Source: Nocardioides sp. URHA0020 (lineage in GTDB: Bacteria; Actinomycetota; Actinomycetes; Propionibacteriales; Nocardioidaceae). From it: a stretch of DNA of 64,000 nucleotides. Numbering within the stretch: the stretch's first letter is position 1; every line of letters begins with the position of its first letter. Location of the stretch: the NCBI RefSeq assembly GCF_000620705.1, contig NZ_KK211169.1, forward strand, positions 1 to 64,000, read 5' to 3'. Positions 1-7,445 of this stretch are shown here, piece after piece. The notes below the pieces were generated by a model. That model had not been told where the DNA came from. It saw only the letters and a program-made list of their open reading frames with translations, and did no database searches. The position numbers and the translations under genes are program-made.

Positions 1-31
1 TGTGATGCCCAGGCACGTTGTGCGATCGGGT
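1..31 (+). repeat. Left terminal inverted repeat of the IS481-family element
   Basis: It begins TGTGATGCCCAGGCACGTTG and matches the reverse complement of 1075-1105 at 24 of 31 positions, including the first seven bases and a GGGT at the inner end. Confidence 0.75.
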
Positions 32-111
32 ACGGCGAACCCGTAGATGGGTGAAGGCCTCCCGGTGTGGAGTGGAGCTATCTAGGAACCGCTCCCACCC
101 AGGAGGCCTTC

Positions 112-1110
112 GTGTCCCACGTTAATGCTGCTCTGACTCCCAGACACCGCCTGCGGCTGGCCAGGTTGATCGTTGAGGACGGTTGGCCACCGTCTCGTGC
201 GGCTGAGTTCTTCAACGTCTCGTGGCGCACCGCGGACAAGTGGGCGAGCCGCTACCGTGACGAGGGCATCGCCGGGATGAACGACCGGTCCTCGGCCCGC
301 CACACCCAGCACGCCAAGACACCGCCGCCGGTGGTGCGCAAGATCGTGCACCTGCGGTGGAAGCAACGCCTCGGACCGGTCCAGATCGGCGCGAAGCTCG
401 GCATGCCAGCCTCGACCGTGCACGCGGTCCTGGTCCGCTGCCGGCTCAACCGGCTCACCTACATCGACCGGACCACCGGTGAACCAGCGCGACGCTACGA
501 GCGGTCCCGGCCCGGGGAGCTGCTCCATGTCGACACCACGAAGTTCGGCAACATCCCCGATGGTGGCGGCTGGCGCTTCGTCGGGGTGAACCGGGGCAAC
601 GTGAACCGTCGCTCGACCCGGAACCGGACCGGGAAGAAGACCCACCGCTACGACGTGTCGATGGGGACCTGCTTCGTGCACACCGTCATCGACGACTACA
701 CCCGCCTGGCCTACGCCGAGTGCCACGACGACGAGAAGGCCGTCACCGCGGTCGGAGTCCTCTACCGAGCGATCGCGTGGTTCGCCGAACGAGGCGTCAA
801 CGTAGAGCGGGTCATGTCGGACAACGGCTCGGCCTACATCTCACACCTGTGGCGCGACACCTGCCAAGAGCTCGAGATCAAACACAAGAGAACTCGACCC
901 CGTCGCCCGCAGACCAACGGGAAGATCGAGAGACTCCACCGCACCATGGCCGACGGCTGGGCCTACAAGAAGCTCTACACATCCGAGAACGCCCGCCGAG
1001 CGGCCCTGGCAGGATGGATCCACCAGTACAACCACCATCGGCCCCACTCAGCACTCGGCGGCCAACCACCCATCACCCGGTTGGACAACCTGGCCGGACA
1101 TCACATCTAA
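112..1110 (+). CDS. IS481-family DDE transposase
   Basis: It catalyses cut-and-paste or copy-paste movement of the element. The N-terminus has a helix-turn-helix region (GWPPSRAAEFFNVSWRTADK), followed by an rve integrase core with the acidic residues of a DDE site (HVDTTKFG, VMSDNGSAY, and the Glu in NGKIERLHRT) and a C-terminal HRPHSALGGQPP motif typical of IS481/IS3 relatives. The frame is open from 67, but GTG at 112 is chosen because AGGAGG lies at 101-106. The protein is about 332 aa, full length for the family. The stop codon lies just beyond the right inverted repeat, so insertion-site DNA supplies it. Confidence 0.9.
   Translation: MSHVNAALTPRHRLRLARLIVEDGWPPSRAAEFFNVSWRTADKWASRYRDEGIAGMNDRSSARHTQHAKTPPPVVRKIVHLRWKQRLGPVQIGAKLGMPASTVHAVLVRCRLNRLTYIDRTTGEPARRYERSRPGELLHVDTTKFGNIPDGGGWRFVGVNRGNVNRRSTRNRTGKKTHRYDVSMGTCFVHTVIDDYTRLAYAECHDDEKAVTAVGVLYRAIAWFAERGVNVERVMSDNGSAYISHLWRDTCQELEIKHKRTRPRRPQTNGKIERLHRTMADGWAYKKLYTSENARRAALAGWIHQYNHHRPHSALGGQPPITRLDNLAGHHI
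1075..1105 (-). repeat. Right terminal inverted repeat of the IS481-family element
   Basis: Read on the minus strand it begins TGTGATGTCCGGCCAGGTTG. It overlaps the last codons of the transposase, whose TAA stop (1108-1110) falls outside the repeat in flanking host DNA. Confidence 0.75.
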
Positions 1111-1967
1111 CCGCCGTGGTCCTCGATCGCTGTCTTGATGTAGTCGATGCATTCTTCGATCTCCTCCTGGAAGAAGATCTTGTCGATGAAGGCCTCTGCG
1201 CCGGCGCGGTATCGCTCCGCCTCGGCGCGCGGGCAGAGAAGTAGCCCGACGACGAAGGGTGCCGATCCGGTGACCATGGTGCGGAGTCGCTGGGCGGCGT
1301 TGTCGCGATCAAACGTCAGGGTGTCGCTCAGCCCGAGTCCCTGCAACGTTGCCGATCCGTAAAGCAGCTTCATCTCCAGTGCAGCCTCGGCGAGTTCGTA
1401 GAGGCGCTTCTGGATGTCATCGGCTACCCGGCGGATGCGTTTGACCTCCAGGTAGATGACGGGCGACTCGCCAGTCTTCGGATCGGGCCAGACCCCGTCT
1501 GGCTTGCGACGCGCGACGACCACTCCGGGCACTTCTCGCCGCGGAGGGCTCATGAACAGCGGTATGCCCTCGGCAGCGAGGCGGTCTCGGAAGTGCTGTT
1601 CGGTCCGTCCGCGCGCCTTGCGCTGGAGATCGCCTTGACGAAGTGCGGTGGCGTTGGAAGCAATGGTGTCAAAGTCCGCGCTAACAGGCAGCCTCGTCTG
1701 CACGGCGAACGCACGGCGCTGCCTCGTTGGAACTAGCTGTGCTTCGTCTTCGGTCGCGGCCTGGCGCAGCGACGTGCGGTTGAGCTCTGTGGCCGCGAGC
1801 ATGAAGTAGTACCCGCAAGCGGCGTCGCGCAGAAGACGAGCGACGTCTTCGATTGGGAGTTTGCTCAGCGCGAATCGGCCGTCAGATGTTGCGGTTGTCG
1901 CGATCGCCGGATCAGACCGAAGAAGGACGACCCTCCTGCGGAACTCGTCCAGTTCCGGCAGCGACAC
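1107..1967 (-). CDS. Putative type II restriction endonuclease (PD-(D/E)xK-like)
   Basis: The 286-aa protein is encoded immediately downstream of, and overlapping by 56 bp, an N6-adenine DNA methyltransferase, which is the classical arrangement of a type II restriction partner. No close family is recognised. A candidate nuclease core is KPDGVWPD (about residues 155-162) followed by YLEVK (172-176), consistent with a PD...(D/E)xK site; this is inferred from spacing. GTG at 1967 is preceded by GAGGAG on the minus strand. The stop at 1107-1109 lies two bases from the right end of the insertion sequence, so the C-terminus may have been clipped by the insertion. Confidence 0.55.
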   Translation of the reverse strand: MSLPELDEFRRRVVLLRSDPAIATTATSDGRFALSKLPIEDVARLLRDAACGYYFMLAATELNRTSLRQAATEDEAQLVPTRQRRAFAVQTRLPVSADFDTIASNATALRQGDLQRKARGRTEQHFRDRLAAEGIPLFMSPPRREVPGVVVARRKPDGVWPDPKTGESPVIYLEVKRIRRVADDIQKRLYELAEAALEMKLLYGSATLQGLGLSDTLTFDRDNAAQRLRTMVTGSAPFVVGLLLCPRAEAERYRAGAEAFIDKIFFQEEIEECIDYIKTAIEDHGG

Positions 1968-3741
1968 GTGTACTCCTCGGGCTGTTCGGGTCGATCGAGT
2001 CGAGAGCTTGCGCGATCTCGTCGGTCTCGACGCCGAACAGGGCAGATATCAGGTCGGCGACCTCATCATGCCGCTGAGCGGCGGTGGCCTCTCGGATTGC
2101 GTCGCGCGTGTCATCGGTGACGTCAGGTATCGGCAACTCACGAAGGAACTGGCGCCGGTAGCGGCTGAATCCGTCCTTGACCTGAGGGGCTCGGGTCCGG
2201 ATCAGGAACTCAATCGCTGGACTGTTGAGGATCGCGACGAGTGTGTCCGAAGGCAGAGTCGTCGCGGTCAGGTAGTAGAGCGAGTGCTGGGGGACGTATC
2301 TGCCCATGTCGACCGCGAATCTGTTGGATCGGGCTACGTCGGGCACCAGGATCTTCTCGGTCGTGTGCAGCGGCGCCCCGACTGGATCGTGAAGATCCCA
2401 CCAGGGCTTCCCCCAGACACGTACGCAGTGGCGTTGCTTCAACTCCTTGCGGAACTGACGCAGCCACCGCCCCGTCCTCGGGAACTCCTTCAGATCTACT
2501 AGGTGCGGTGTCCCGTCTGCGGCCCATCTGTAGGGAACGAGCATGCATTCGCCCGAGTCCACAATCTCGTTTGCGAGGACGTCACGACCGCGAACCGTGG
2601 GGTGAATCAGGTCGGGCTCGAGGCGACTCGCAGTCTTGGCGTCGAGAATGAATGCCGGGTTGTAGCCGGTCGTCAGGCCTGCTGAGATCCGCTCGGTCAG
2701 TGCGCCGAGTCGTGGGTGTCCGGCAGTCAACCGTTCCTCAAGTGATTCGTAGCCGCTGCGTTGGAAGGACCACGTCGAGAATTCAAGCCGAGCGGAGTTG
2801 AGGAGTTGGACCTCTTCGACGACGGGTGTTCGCTCATTGTCGTCGGCAAGGGCGACTCTGCTCACCTTCAATACAGTCGTGTCCGCAGGGTTCGGGTGCC
2901 CGGCAACATCAGGGTCCTTCTGCTGAGCTCGGACTGACCGAGCTTCGGCATCAGCCGCGACGATGGATGACCAGACAGTGACGCACGGAACGGTCGCCGC
3001 GTCCTCAAAGACCCTGTGACTGCTGAATACCGCGATGCTGCGGACCGTCCCAGTCTCACGGAGCAGGTTCCGCAACGGGCCTGCCGACGAACTGGACAGG
3101 TACTTGTCTGGAGTTATGAATGCGAACGCGCCGCCGGCGTCCACGGTTCGTGAGGCTTGTTCCATGAAGAGGGTGTAGAGGTCGAGACGTCCGAACGCGC
3201 TGCTGAAGTCCGCCCGGTATTGCGCCTTCTTTGGCGCCGTGATTCGGTCGGCCGTCACGTAGGGCGGGTTGCCGATCAGCAGCCTCGGTCGCTGGGCTAA
3301 GCGAGGGAACGCGCTCAAGCCGTCGGACAGAAAGTCGGCGACCACGATGTTCTCGTCGAACGTTGAGGGTTCGAGCAGCGTGCCCACGAATTGCTCGGCG
3401 GCCGAGCACAACGACTTGCGGGTCAGTTCGACAGCCATCGGGTCGAGATCGAGGCCCCATAGGTGGGACTGAGCTCGCCGGAGCAACTTGCCTCGGCCGG
3501 CAGCCGTTCGGAGATCACTCTCCGCGGCCATGCGCTCCAAGCACGCCAGGAGAAAGACACCGGCACCGACTGCCGGATCCAGGACCGGACCTGGAAGAGG
3601 CTCACCCTGTGCCAGCGCCTGGTCCAGGACGAAGCGAGCCAGGGATGCTGAGGTATAGACCTTGCCGTGGGTGCGCCGATGCTCCCGTTCCAGCGTGCTG
3701 AGGTGCTGCGCGCCGGTAGTTGGGGGTCTCGTCTCGTTCAT
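1912..3741 (-). CDS. Type II N6-adenine DNA methyltransferase (gamma class)
   Basis: This 609-aa protein is expected to transfer a methyl group from S-adenosylmethionine to adenine and so protect host DNA. Motif X/start HGKVYTSASLARFVLD is at about residues 25-40, the SAM-binding motif I LDPAVGAG at 54-61, and the catalytic NPPY at 158-161. The C-terminal half carries a target-recognition region typical of TaqI/Eco57I-like enzymes. ATG at 3741 is the first start. Its 3' end overlaps the putative endonuclease gene, indicating co-transcription. Recognition sequence cannot be read from the protein. Confidence 0.85.
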   Translation of the reverse strand: MNETRPPTTGAQHLSTLEREHRRTHGKVYTSASLARFVLDQALAQGEPLPGPVLDPAVGAGVFLLACLERMAAESDLRTAAGRGKLLRRAQSHLWGLDLDPMAVELTRKSLCSAAEQFVGTLLEPSTFDENIVVADFLSDGLSAFPRLAQRPRLLIGNPPYVTADRITAPKKAQYRADFSSAFGRLDLYTLFMEQASRTVDAGGAFAFITPDKYLSSSSAGPLRNLLRETGTVRSIAVFSSHRVFEDAATVPCVTVWSSIVAADAEARSVRAQQKDPDVAGHPNPADTTVLKVSRVALADDNERTPVVEEVQLLNSARLEFSTWSFQRSGYESLEERLTAGHPRLGALTERISAGLTTGYNPAFILDAKTASRLEPDLIHPTVRGRDVLANEIVDSGECMLVPYRWAADGTPHLVDLKEFPRTGRWLRQFRKELKQRHCVRVWGKPWWDLHDPVGAPLHTTEKILVPDVARSNRFAVDMGRYVPQHSLYYLTATTLPSDTLVAILNSPAIEFLIRTRAPQVKDGFSRYRRQFLRELPIPDVTDDTRDAIREATAAQRHDEVADLISALFGVETDEIAQALDSIDPNSPRSTRVAAGTGRVPQEGRPSSV

Positions 3742-3975
3742 CTCGCCCTAGTCTCGCCTGATCTCGAAGCATTCGGTCGGCGCAATGCCGTATCGGTCTC
3801 GCATCCTGCCTCAGAGGTCCGACATAGACTCCGGCGAAAGTGCAACGCCGCTGGTTGGCGACGGGCGGATCCTGGCGCATGGGACCGACCGGACCTACGT
3901 GGCCAAGCACGATCTAGCGCGGAACTGTGCGCTGCGGGCGCGGTAGATCGCCTTCATTCGTGGGTATGAGAGGCC

Positions 3976-4350
3976 ATGCCCTATCCGTCGAGGCCGGTCC
4001 TCGATGCAGTTGCGGAGTTCCGGGGATCTGCCACTACGAGACCCTCGCCGGAGCAACGGCGACGCCTGTTGGAGTTTGTCGCAGCCCAGTGCCGCGCAGG
4101 TCGCTCCCTGCGCGAAATCGCGGAACTGGCGGATCGCACCCAGTCCGCGGTGCGTCGAATACTGGACCAGGCAGGGGTGCCGCGGCGCGGGCAAGGCGCG
4201 CCCAAGAATGGACGGAGTTGTTGTCCGCTGAGGCTCGATCGCGGCTCAAAGTGGCGCCGTGCGAGCAGTCTCTTGAATTCTCGGAGGACGGGTCCGTCAG
4301 ACAGTTGCGCAGGATGGCCCTGCCTCGCGTGCGGTCGACCTGTTCCGTAG
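3976..4350 (+). CDS. Small helix-turn-helix protein, C-terminus possibly frameshifted
   Basis: The first 75 or so residues resemble short actinobacterial HTH proteins: RRLLEFVAAQ, then GRSLREIAELADRTQSAVRR (about 43-61) and DQAGVPRRGQGAP. Such proteins usually end shortly after the GAP segment. Here the frame runs on for about 48 low-quality residues, while a +1 shift near 4200 would end it at 4231 with about 85 aa. ATG at 3976 is preceded by GAGAGG. The gene faces away from the methyltransferase. DNA binding is inferred from the HTH; no target is apparent. Confidence 0.5.
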   Translation: MPYPSRPVLDAVAEFRGSATTRPSPEQRRRLLEFVAAQCRAGRSLREIAELADRTQSAVRRILDQAGVPRRGQGAPKNGRSCCPLRLDRGSKWRRASSLLNSRRTGPSDSCAGWPCLACGRPVP

Positions 4351-4604
4351 GCAAAGGTCCCCGCACTTGATACAACCTGCTCATCGTGGGACTCGTGCAG
4401 GGGACCAGGTGTCGGCCATTGCGTCACGCGCTGGGGCTGACCACCACGGTGCTCTGGACCCCGTACTTGTCGCGGCCGACGCAGGCGATTCGGGCGTCGA
4501 CTCCGGAATCCAGCGCTGAGGTGCACAGCTCGCGGCCCTGGTGGCTTCGTCTTGATACGTGTCGTATCAACGTTGTCGCATTGGTCCCGTATTGCCTCCG
4601 CCAC

Positions 4605-5030
4605 TCACGCCTTCGGTCTGGACAGTTCGTTCGAGACCAGCCTGGCGTACGCATCGAGGCGCGCGCGGTCACCGCCCGCTCGTACCCACTGAAGCGGTGT
4701 GAGGTCGCCGAGCTCCGGCGCCGGGGTGTGCATCAGCACAGCTACCGTCCACGCCTCGTGTTTACGGAGGGCTCGAAAGAGGCTCTGCAGGCCGGGGCGG
4801 ACCCGCGTGAGGTCACCGGCGCGCTCGAACTGCGCGACCGAGTAACGGTGATCGCCATCGGTGCTCTCCACCCCCAAGATCAGACCGTCGCGGCGGAGCT
4901 CGGCGAGTTTGAGCTCGTCCACGTCGAGGGCGCGTTGTGTCCTTCCAGGTGTCCAGAACGGAGCAAGCAGGTCAGCGAGCTCGTTCGGCGGCGGAGTTGG
5001 AGCCCCGACTTCAGGCGTATCTTCCGTCAT
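4605..5030 (-). CDS. Hypothetical protein, antitoxin-like, paired with a metallophosphoesterase
   Basis: This 141-aa protein starts at an ATG that overlaps the upstream phosphoesterase stop as ATGA, so the two are translationally coupled. The C-terminal half (TPAPELGDLTPLQWVRAGGD, then RLVSNELSR) resembles the toxin-binding region of Xre/MbcA/ParS-type antitoxin proteins, and the middle (LAELRRDGLILGVES...HRYSVAQFE) fits a small DNA-binding or partner-binding fold. No RES toxin is nearby. An antitoxin-like or adaptor role is inference. Confidence 0.55.
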   Translation of the reverse strand: MTEDTPEVGAPTPPPNELADLLAPFWTPGRTQRALDVDELKLAELRRDGLILGVESTDGDHRYSVAQFERAGDLTRVRPGLQSLFRALRKHEAWTVAVLMHTPAPELGDLTPLQWVRAGGDRARLDAYARLVSNELSRPKA

Positions 5031-5854
5031 CTCCCGGCCTTGACTGGATCGGTGAGCGTGGCGAGGTCGAGGAGTCTCATGTTCCCCGCCTTGCCGTTGC
5101 AATCCAGTGACCAGATCTCGGTGTCGTAGCCAGCGCCGGACAGCGTGACCGTCCGCTGGCCCGAGCAGTGATAGTGCGCATGCACCTGAAGCCGTGGGGC
5201 AACGCCGAGGAATGCGGCAGTGACGAGGTCTCGACCCTCTGTTGCATATGAGAGTGCGCGGTCGGTCCAACTCATCGGGTTCGTCGTCACAATGTCCTCG
5301 ACTGCTCGCGTCGCCCACGGCGGTCCGGGTGCATCGTGAGTGATCATCACGTCGGCGTAGCCGCCGGCGATTGTTCGATCAACGTCCTCCTGCGTCATCT
5401 GTTCCTCGGGCCACCAATCCTTTCCCTGGCGCCGAGAGAGGAAGTCCACGCTCGGTGCTCCACCAAGCGACACGAAGGAGCGGCCGTGCATCGACCATCT
5501 ATAGCCGCGGGGGAGGACGGCGACGTGCTCGGTGAGGTAAAGGGGGCGCCTTTCACCGTCTGCTTCACGGTTCTTAGGGTTCTCCCAGAGCTGATTAATG
5601 CGCGACCAATGCTCATGGTTACCTGGAGTGACGAGCACTGCGATGTCGTACCTTGCGCAGACCTTCTCGACGGACTGTAGAAAGGCCTTGCCGCTCGGTC
5701 CGGGCCAAATGCCGAAGTCGCCGGCGTGGAGCGCGACGCTGACACCGCGTTCCCCCAGCGACTGGAGTCGTGCGTTGGCCCACGATCGGTCGCCGTGCCA
5801 GTCTCCGATCACAGCGGCGATCGACGATTCGTCGAGGTTGGCTGTCGACATCAT
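5027..5854 (-). CDS. Metallophosphoesterase (calcineurin-like)
   Basis: A 275-aa binuclear-metal phosphoesterase. The signature motifs are all present: GDWHGD at 17-22, HAGDFG at 43-48, GNHE at 78-81, THDAPG at 172-177 and HAHYH at 225-229. No signal peptide or membrane segment is seen, so it is cytosolic. The substrate cannot be read from the sequence. It is the first gene of a two-gene operon with the antitoxin-like gene and lies downstream of one copy of a 14-bp operator that is also found in front of the XRE regulator. ATG codons at 5854 and 5851 are both possible starts. Confidence 0.8.
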   Translation of the reverse strand: MMSTANLDESSIAAVIGDWHGDRSWANARLQSLGERGVSVALHAGDFGIWPGPSGKAFLQSVEKVCARYDIAVLVTPGNHEHWSRINQLWENPKNREADGERRPLYLTEHVAVLPRGYRWSMHGRSFVSLGGAPSVDFLSRRQGKDWWPEEQMTQEDVDRTIAGGYADVMITHDAPGPPWATRAVEDIVTTNPMSWTDRALSYATEGRDLVTAAFLGVAPRLQVHAHYHCSGQRTVTLSGAGYDTEIWSLDCNGKAGNMRLLDLATLTDPVKAGR

Positions 5855-5942
5855 GAGGTCTCTCGTGGCTGATGGCGGCCCTGGGTGCTGGGGCGCGAAC
5901 TATGGGAAGTTGCCGTGACCGTTTGGATCGCGAGACGACGAC

Positions 5943-5956
5943 GCTACTTATGAGTC
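5943..5956. promoter_or_regulatory. Putative operator, copy 1 (inverted relative to copy 2)
   Basis: GCTACTTATGAGTC here is repeated exactly, in inverse orientation, at 6453-6466. Similarity extends to GTAG and ACC a few bases away. The core ACTTATGAGT is nearly palindromic and resembles the C-boxes bound by small XRE controller proteins of restriction systems. It lies about 90 bp upstream of the phosphoesterase start. Confidence 0.5.
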
Positions 5957-5997
5957 CTCAGTAGGACCACATGTTTCGCGCTGTGCGGGGTTATTGG

Positions 5998-6135
5998 ATC
6001 TGTTAGCTCAGTCGGTCGGGCGAGGCTTCGCGCAGCAATCGCTGCGCGCGGCAGTCGCTGCACTGCCGGTAGAGCACTGGATATGGACGCCCACGTCCGC
6101 TGGGCGGGTCTTCAAGTGGCGTTGGCGGGACTCTC
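5998..6135 (+). other. Structured or tRNA-like intergenic segment, possible RNA
   Basis: AGCTCAGTCGGT (6005-6016) and GGTAGAGCAC (6068-6077) together match the D-arm of a bacterial tRNA, but they are separated by about 51 bases that fold into two perfect stems: GCGCAGC/GCTGCGC (6030-6047) and GGCAGT/ACTGCC (6050-6067). No convincing anticodon or T arm follows. It could be a decayed, interrupted tRNA, a small structured RNA or a coincidence. The gap 5855-6180 shows nothing else apart from the operator. Confidence 0.25.
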
Positions 6136-6180
6136 CTCGCTGTCACAATGGGGCACGACCCCGTGGCAGCAACCTTTGGC

Positions 6181-6414
6181 CTAGCTGGCTTCGCCCTCAC
6201 CCTCCAGCAGAAGGGTCAGGGGCTGTATTTCGATCCGCTCGGCGATTCGCTCGACGGACCTCAGGGACAAGTTCCGTTCACCTCGCTCGAGGCCGCCGAC
6301 GTAGGTGCGGTGGTATCCGAGTTTGTCAGCGAACGCCTCCTGTGAGAGGCCAAGGGCCTCTCGATGACGGCGAAGGTTCCGACCTACGACCCGCTGCAGA
6401 TCTCCTTCGGCCAC
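6181..6414 (-). CDS. XRE-family transcriptional regulator (controller-like)
   Basis: This 77-aa protein is almost entirely one XRE helix-turn-helix: NLRRHREALGLSQEAFADKL then HRTYVGGLERGERNLSLRSV. The wording of the recognition helix (HRTYVGGLERGERN) is close to controller (C) proteins of restriction-modification systems. The GTG start at 6414 lies 39 bp from copy 2 of the shared operator, which suggests autoregulation. It probably also controls the phosphoesterase operon. A link to the restriction genes 2.5 kb away is possible but not shown. Confidence 0.75.
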   Translation of the reverse strand: MAEGDLQRVVGRNLRRHREALGLSQEAFADKLGYHRTYVGGLERGERNLSLRSVERIAERIEIQPLTLLLEGEGEAS

Positions 6415-6452
6415 CCCGAGAACGGTTCCGGGCTGCTACCTTTTGGTCTACA

Positions 6453-6466
6453 GACTCATAAGTAGC
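6453..6466. promoter_or_regulatory. Putative operator, copy 2, upstream of the XRE gene
   Basis: GACTCATAAGTAGC is the exact reverse complement of 5943-5956, and the flanking GGTCTAC also resembles the flank of copy 1. Its position just upstream of the XRE start fits an autoregulatory site. Confidence 0.5.
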
Positions 6467-7121
6467 ATCGCGCTCCGAATGGGCTGTGGGTCTCGGACTA
6501 GGCGCTCCTTGCCCACTTGCCTGGCCAGAAGTGGTCGCGCCGCTGGCCTGTTCCACGCTTGAACTCCGGTCCAAGACCACAAGCCAACAGAAGTGGCGGA
6601 AAAGTGGCCTGGACGTTTGCGCAGGTCAGACGGCGTTTTGGTAGTAGTAGTTAAGAAGAGAGACCACTCTTTTAGATTGATAGATACCTAACACCAACAC
6701 TGGGACCTAGTTCCGCTGTAACTCTCTCTATTGCTCACTTCCTTCTATATATAGCTATATGTAGGAGCTGGATGTGCGGTCAAAGTGGTCGCGACGCTGT
6801 CGGCAGGGCTCTGACCTGGGCAAACGCATCCAGGGGGTCGGCGAATCTGCCCACAAACGTGTACAACTCCGTGGCGTCCTTGGTCTCCAAGGTCGAAAGG
6901 TGGTCGCGACGTCCAGGTCGGTTGACCTGATGAGGTCGAACCGAAGCAAAGGGTTGCCCGGTCGCCAGGCGTGTCGACTTCGCCGTGACCGAGTTCAACC
7001 ACGTAGAAGAGCTTGGCGTCTGCGCCACCAGGAGGGCGTACCTCGGCCTGGCAAACGCTCCTCCCGGACCCGGCCACACTTTGCTGCCGCCGGTGGTCTG
7101 GCACATGGCATAGGCACCTGT
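6467..7121. other. Intergenic region with AT-rich core and short direct repeats
   Basis: No intact gene is supported here. The stretch 6640-6770 is strikingly AT-rich for this genome and contains TATATATAGCTATAT. AAGTGGTCGCG followed by nCGCTG occurs at 6529 and 6783, and GTGGTCGCGAC again at 6900. Minus-strand codon-like stretches between 6780 and 7100 fall in different frames and may be a decayed gene. The position in front of xis/int suggests a regulatory or replication region of an integrative element, but this is inference. Confidence 0.35.
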
Positions 7122-7445
7122 ATGACCATGAACTCTGACGGTAGGTGCGCCTGCTGCGTACCCCGCTCGACTGAGCCGTCTGCGACGGAGCCCGTCGAGG
7201 ATGAGGCCCGTACTGGGATCGGCTCGGCGCTCCCGGGTTTCGCCTCGCCCATCGCTGCGGCCCACACCGTTCTTCTCACCGTGGAGGAGGCCGCGCAATA
7301 TTTGCGCATCGGCCGGTCGAAGATCTACGAACTCTTGCGCGACGAGACGTTGGCATCGGTCCGGATCGGACGCCGGCGACTGGTCCATGTGGTTGAGGTC
7401 AATCGCTACGCCGACAGTCTGGCGACCAAGGATCGTGACCTCTGA
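7122..7445 (+). CDS. Excisionase-like MerR/HTH_17 protein (Xis)
   Basis: A 107-aa protein whose second half is an excisionase-type winged helix-turn-helix: LTVEEAAQYLRIGRSKIYEL at about 52-71 and IGRRRLVHVVEVNRYADSL to the end. It would steer a tyrosine integrase toward excision. The stop TGA overlaps the integrase ATG by one base, so the pair is one transcript, as in actinobacterial integrative elements. Starts at 7122 and 7128 are both possible; the first 40 residues are poorly conserved in appearance. Confidence 0.75.
   Translation: MTMNSDGRCACCVPRSTEPSATEPVEDEARTGIGSALPGFASPIAAAHTVLLTVEEAAQYLRIGRSKIYELLRDETLASVRIGRRRLVHVVEVNRYADSLATKDRDL

Larger units (their letters stand above)
1..1105 (+). 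mobile_element. Complete IS481-family insertion sequence
   Basis: The element is bounded by imperfect inverted repeats of about 31 bp (24 of 31 positions match) that begin TGTGATG at base 1 and end CATCACA at base 1105. One transposase gene fills it. The right end abuts the stop codons of both the transposase and the convergent restriction gene. The left flank lies outside the window, so a target duplication cannot be tested; TCTAAC just after the right end is a candidate. The family is assigned from the transposase and the TGT...ACA ends. Confidence 0.85.

Noticed and set aside
4351..4604. Possible small gene between the HTH and antitoxin-like genes
   Set aside because: Short frames on both strands overlap one another, have no ribosome site and no recognisable motif.
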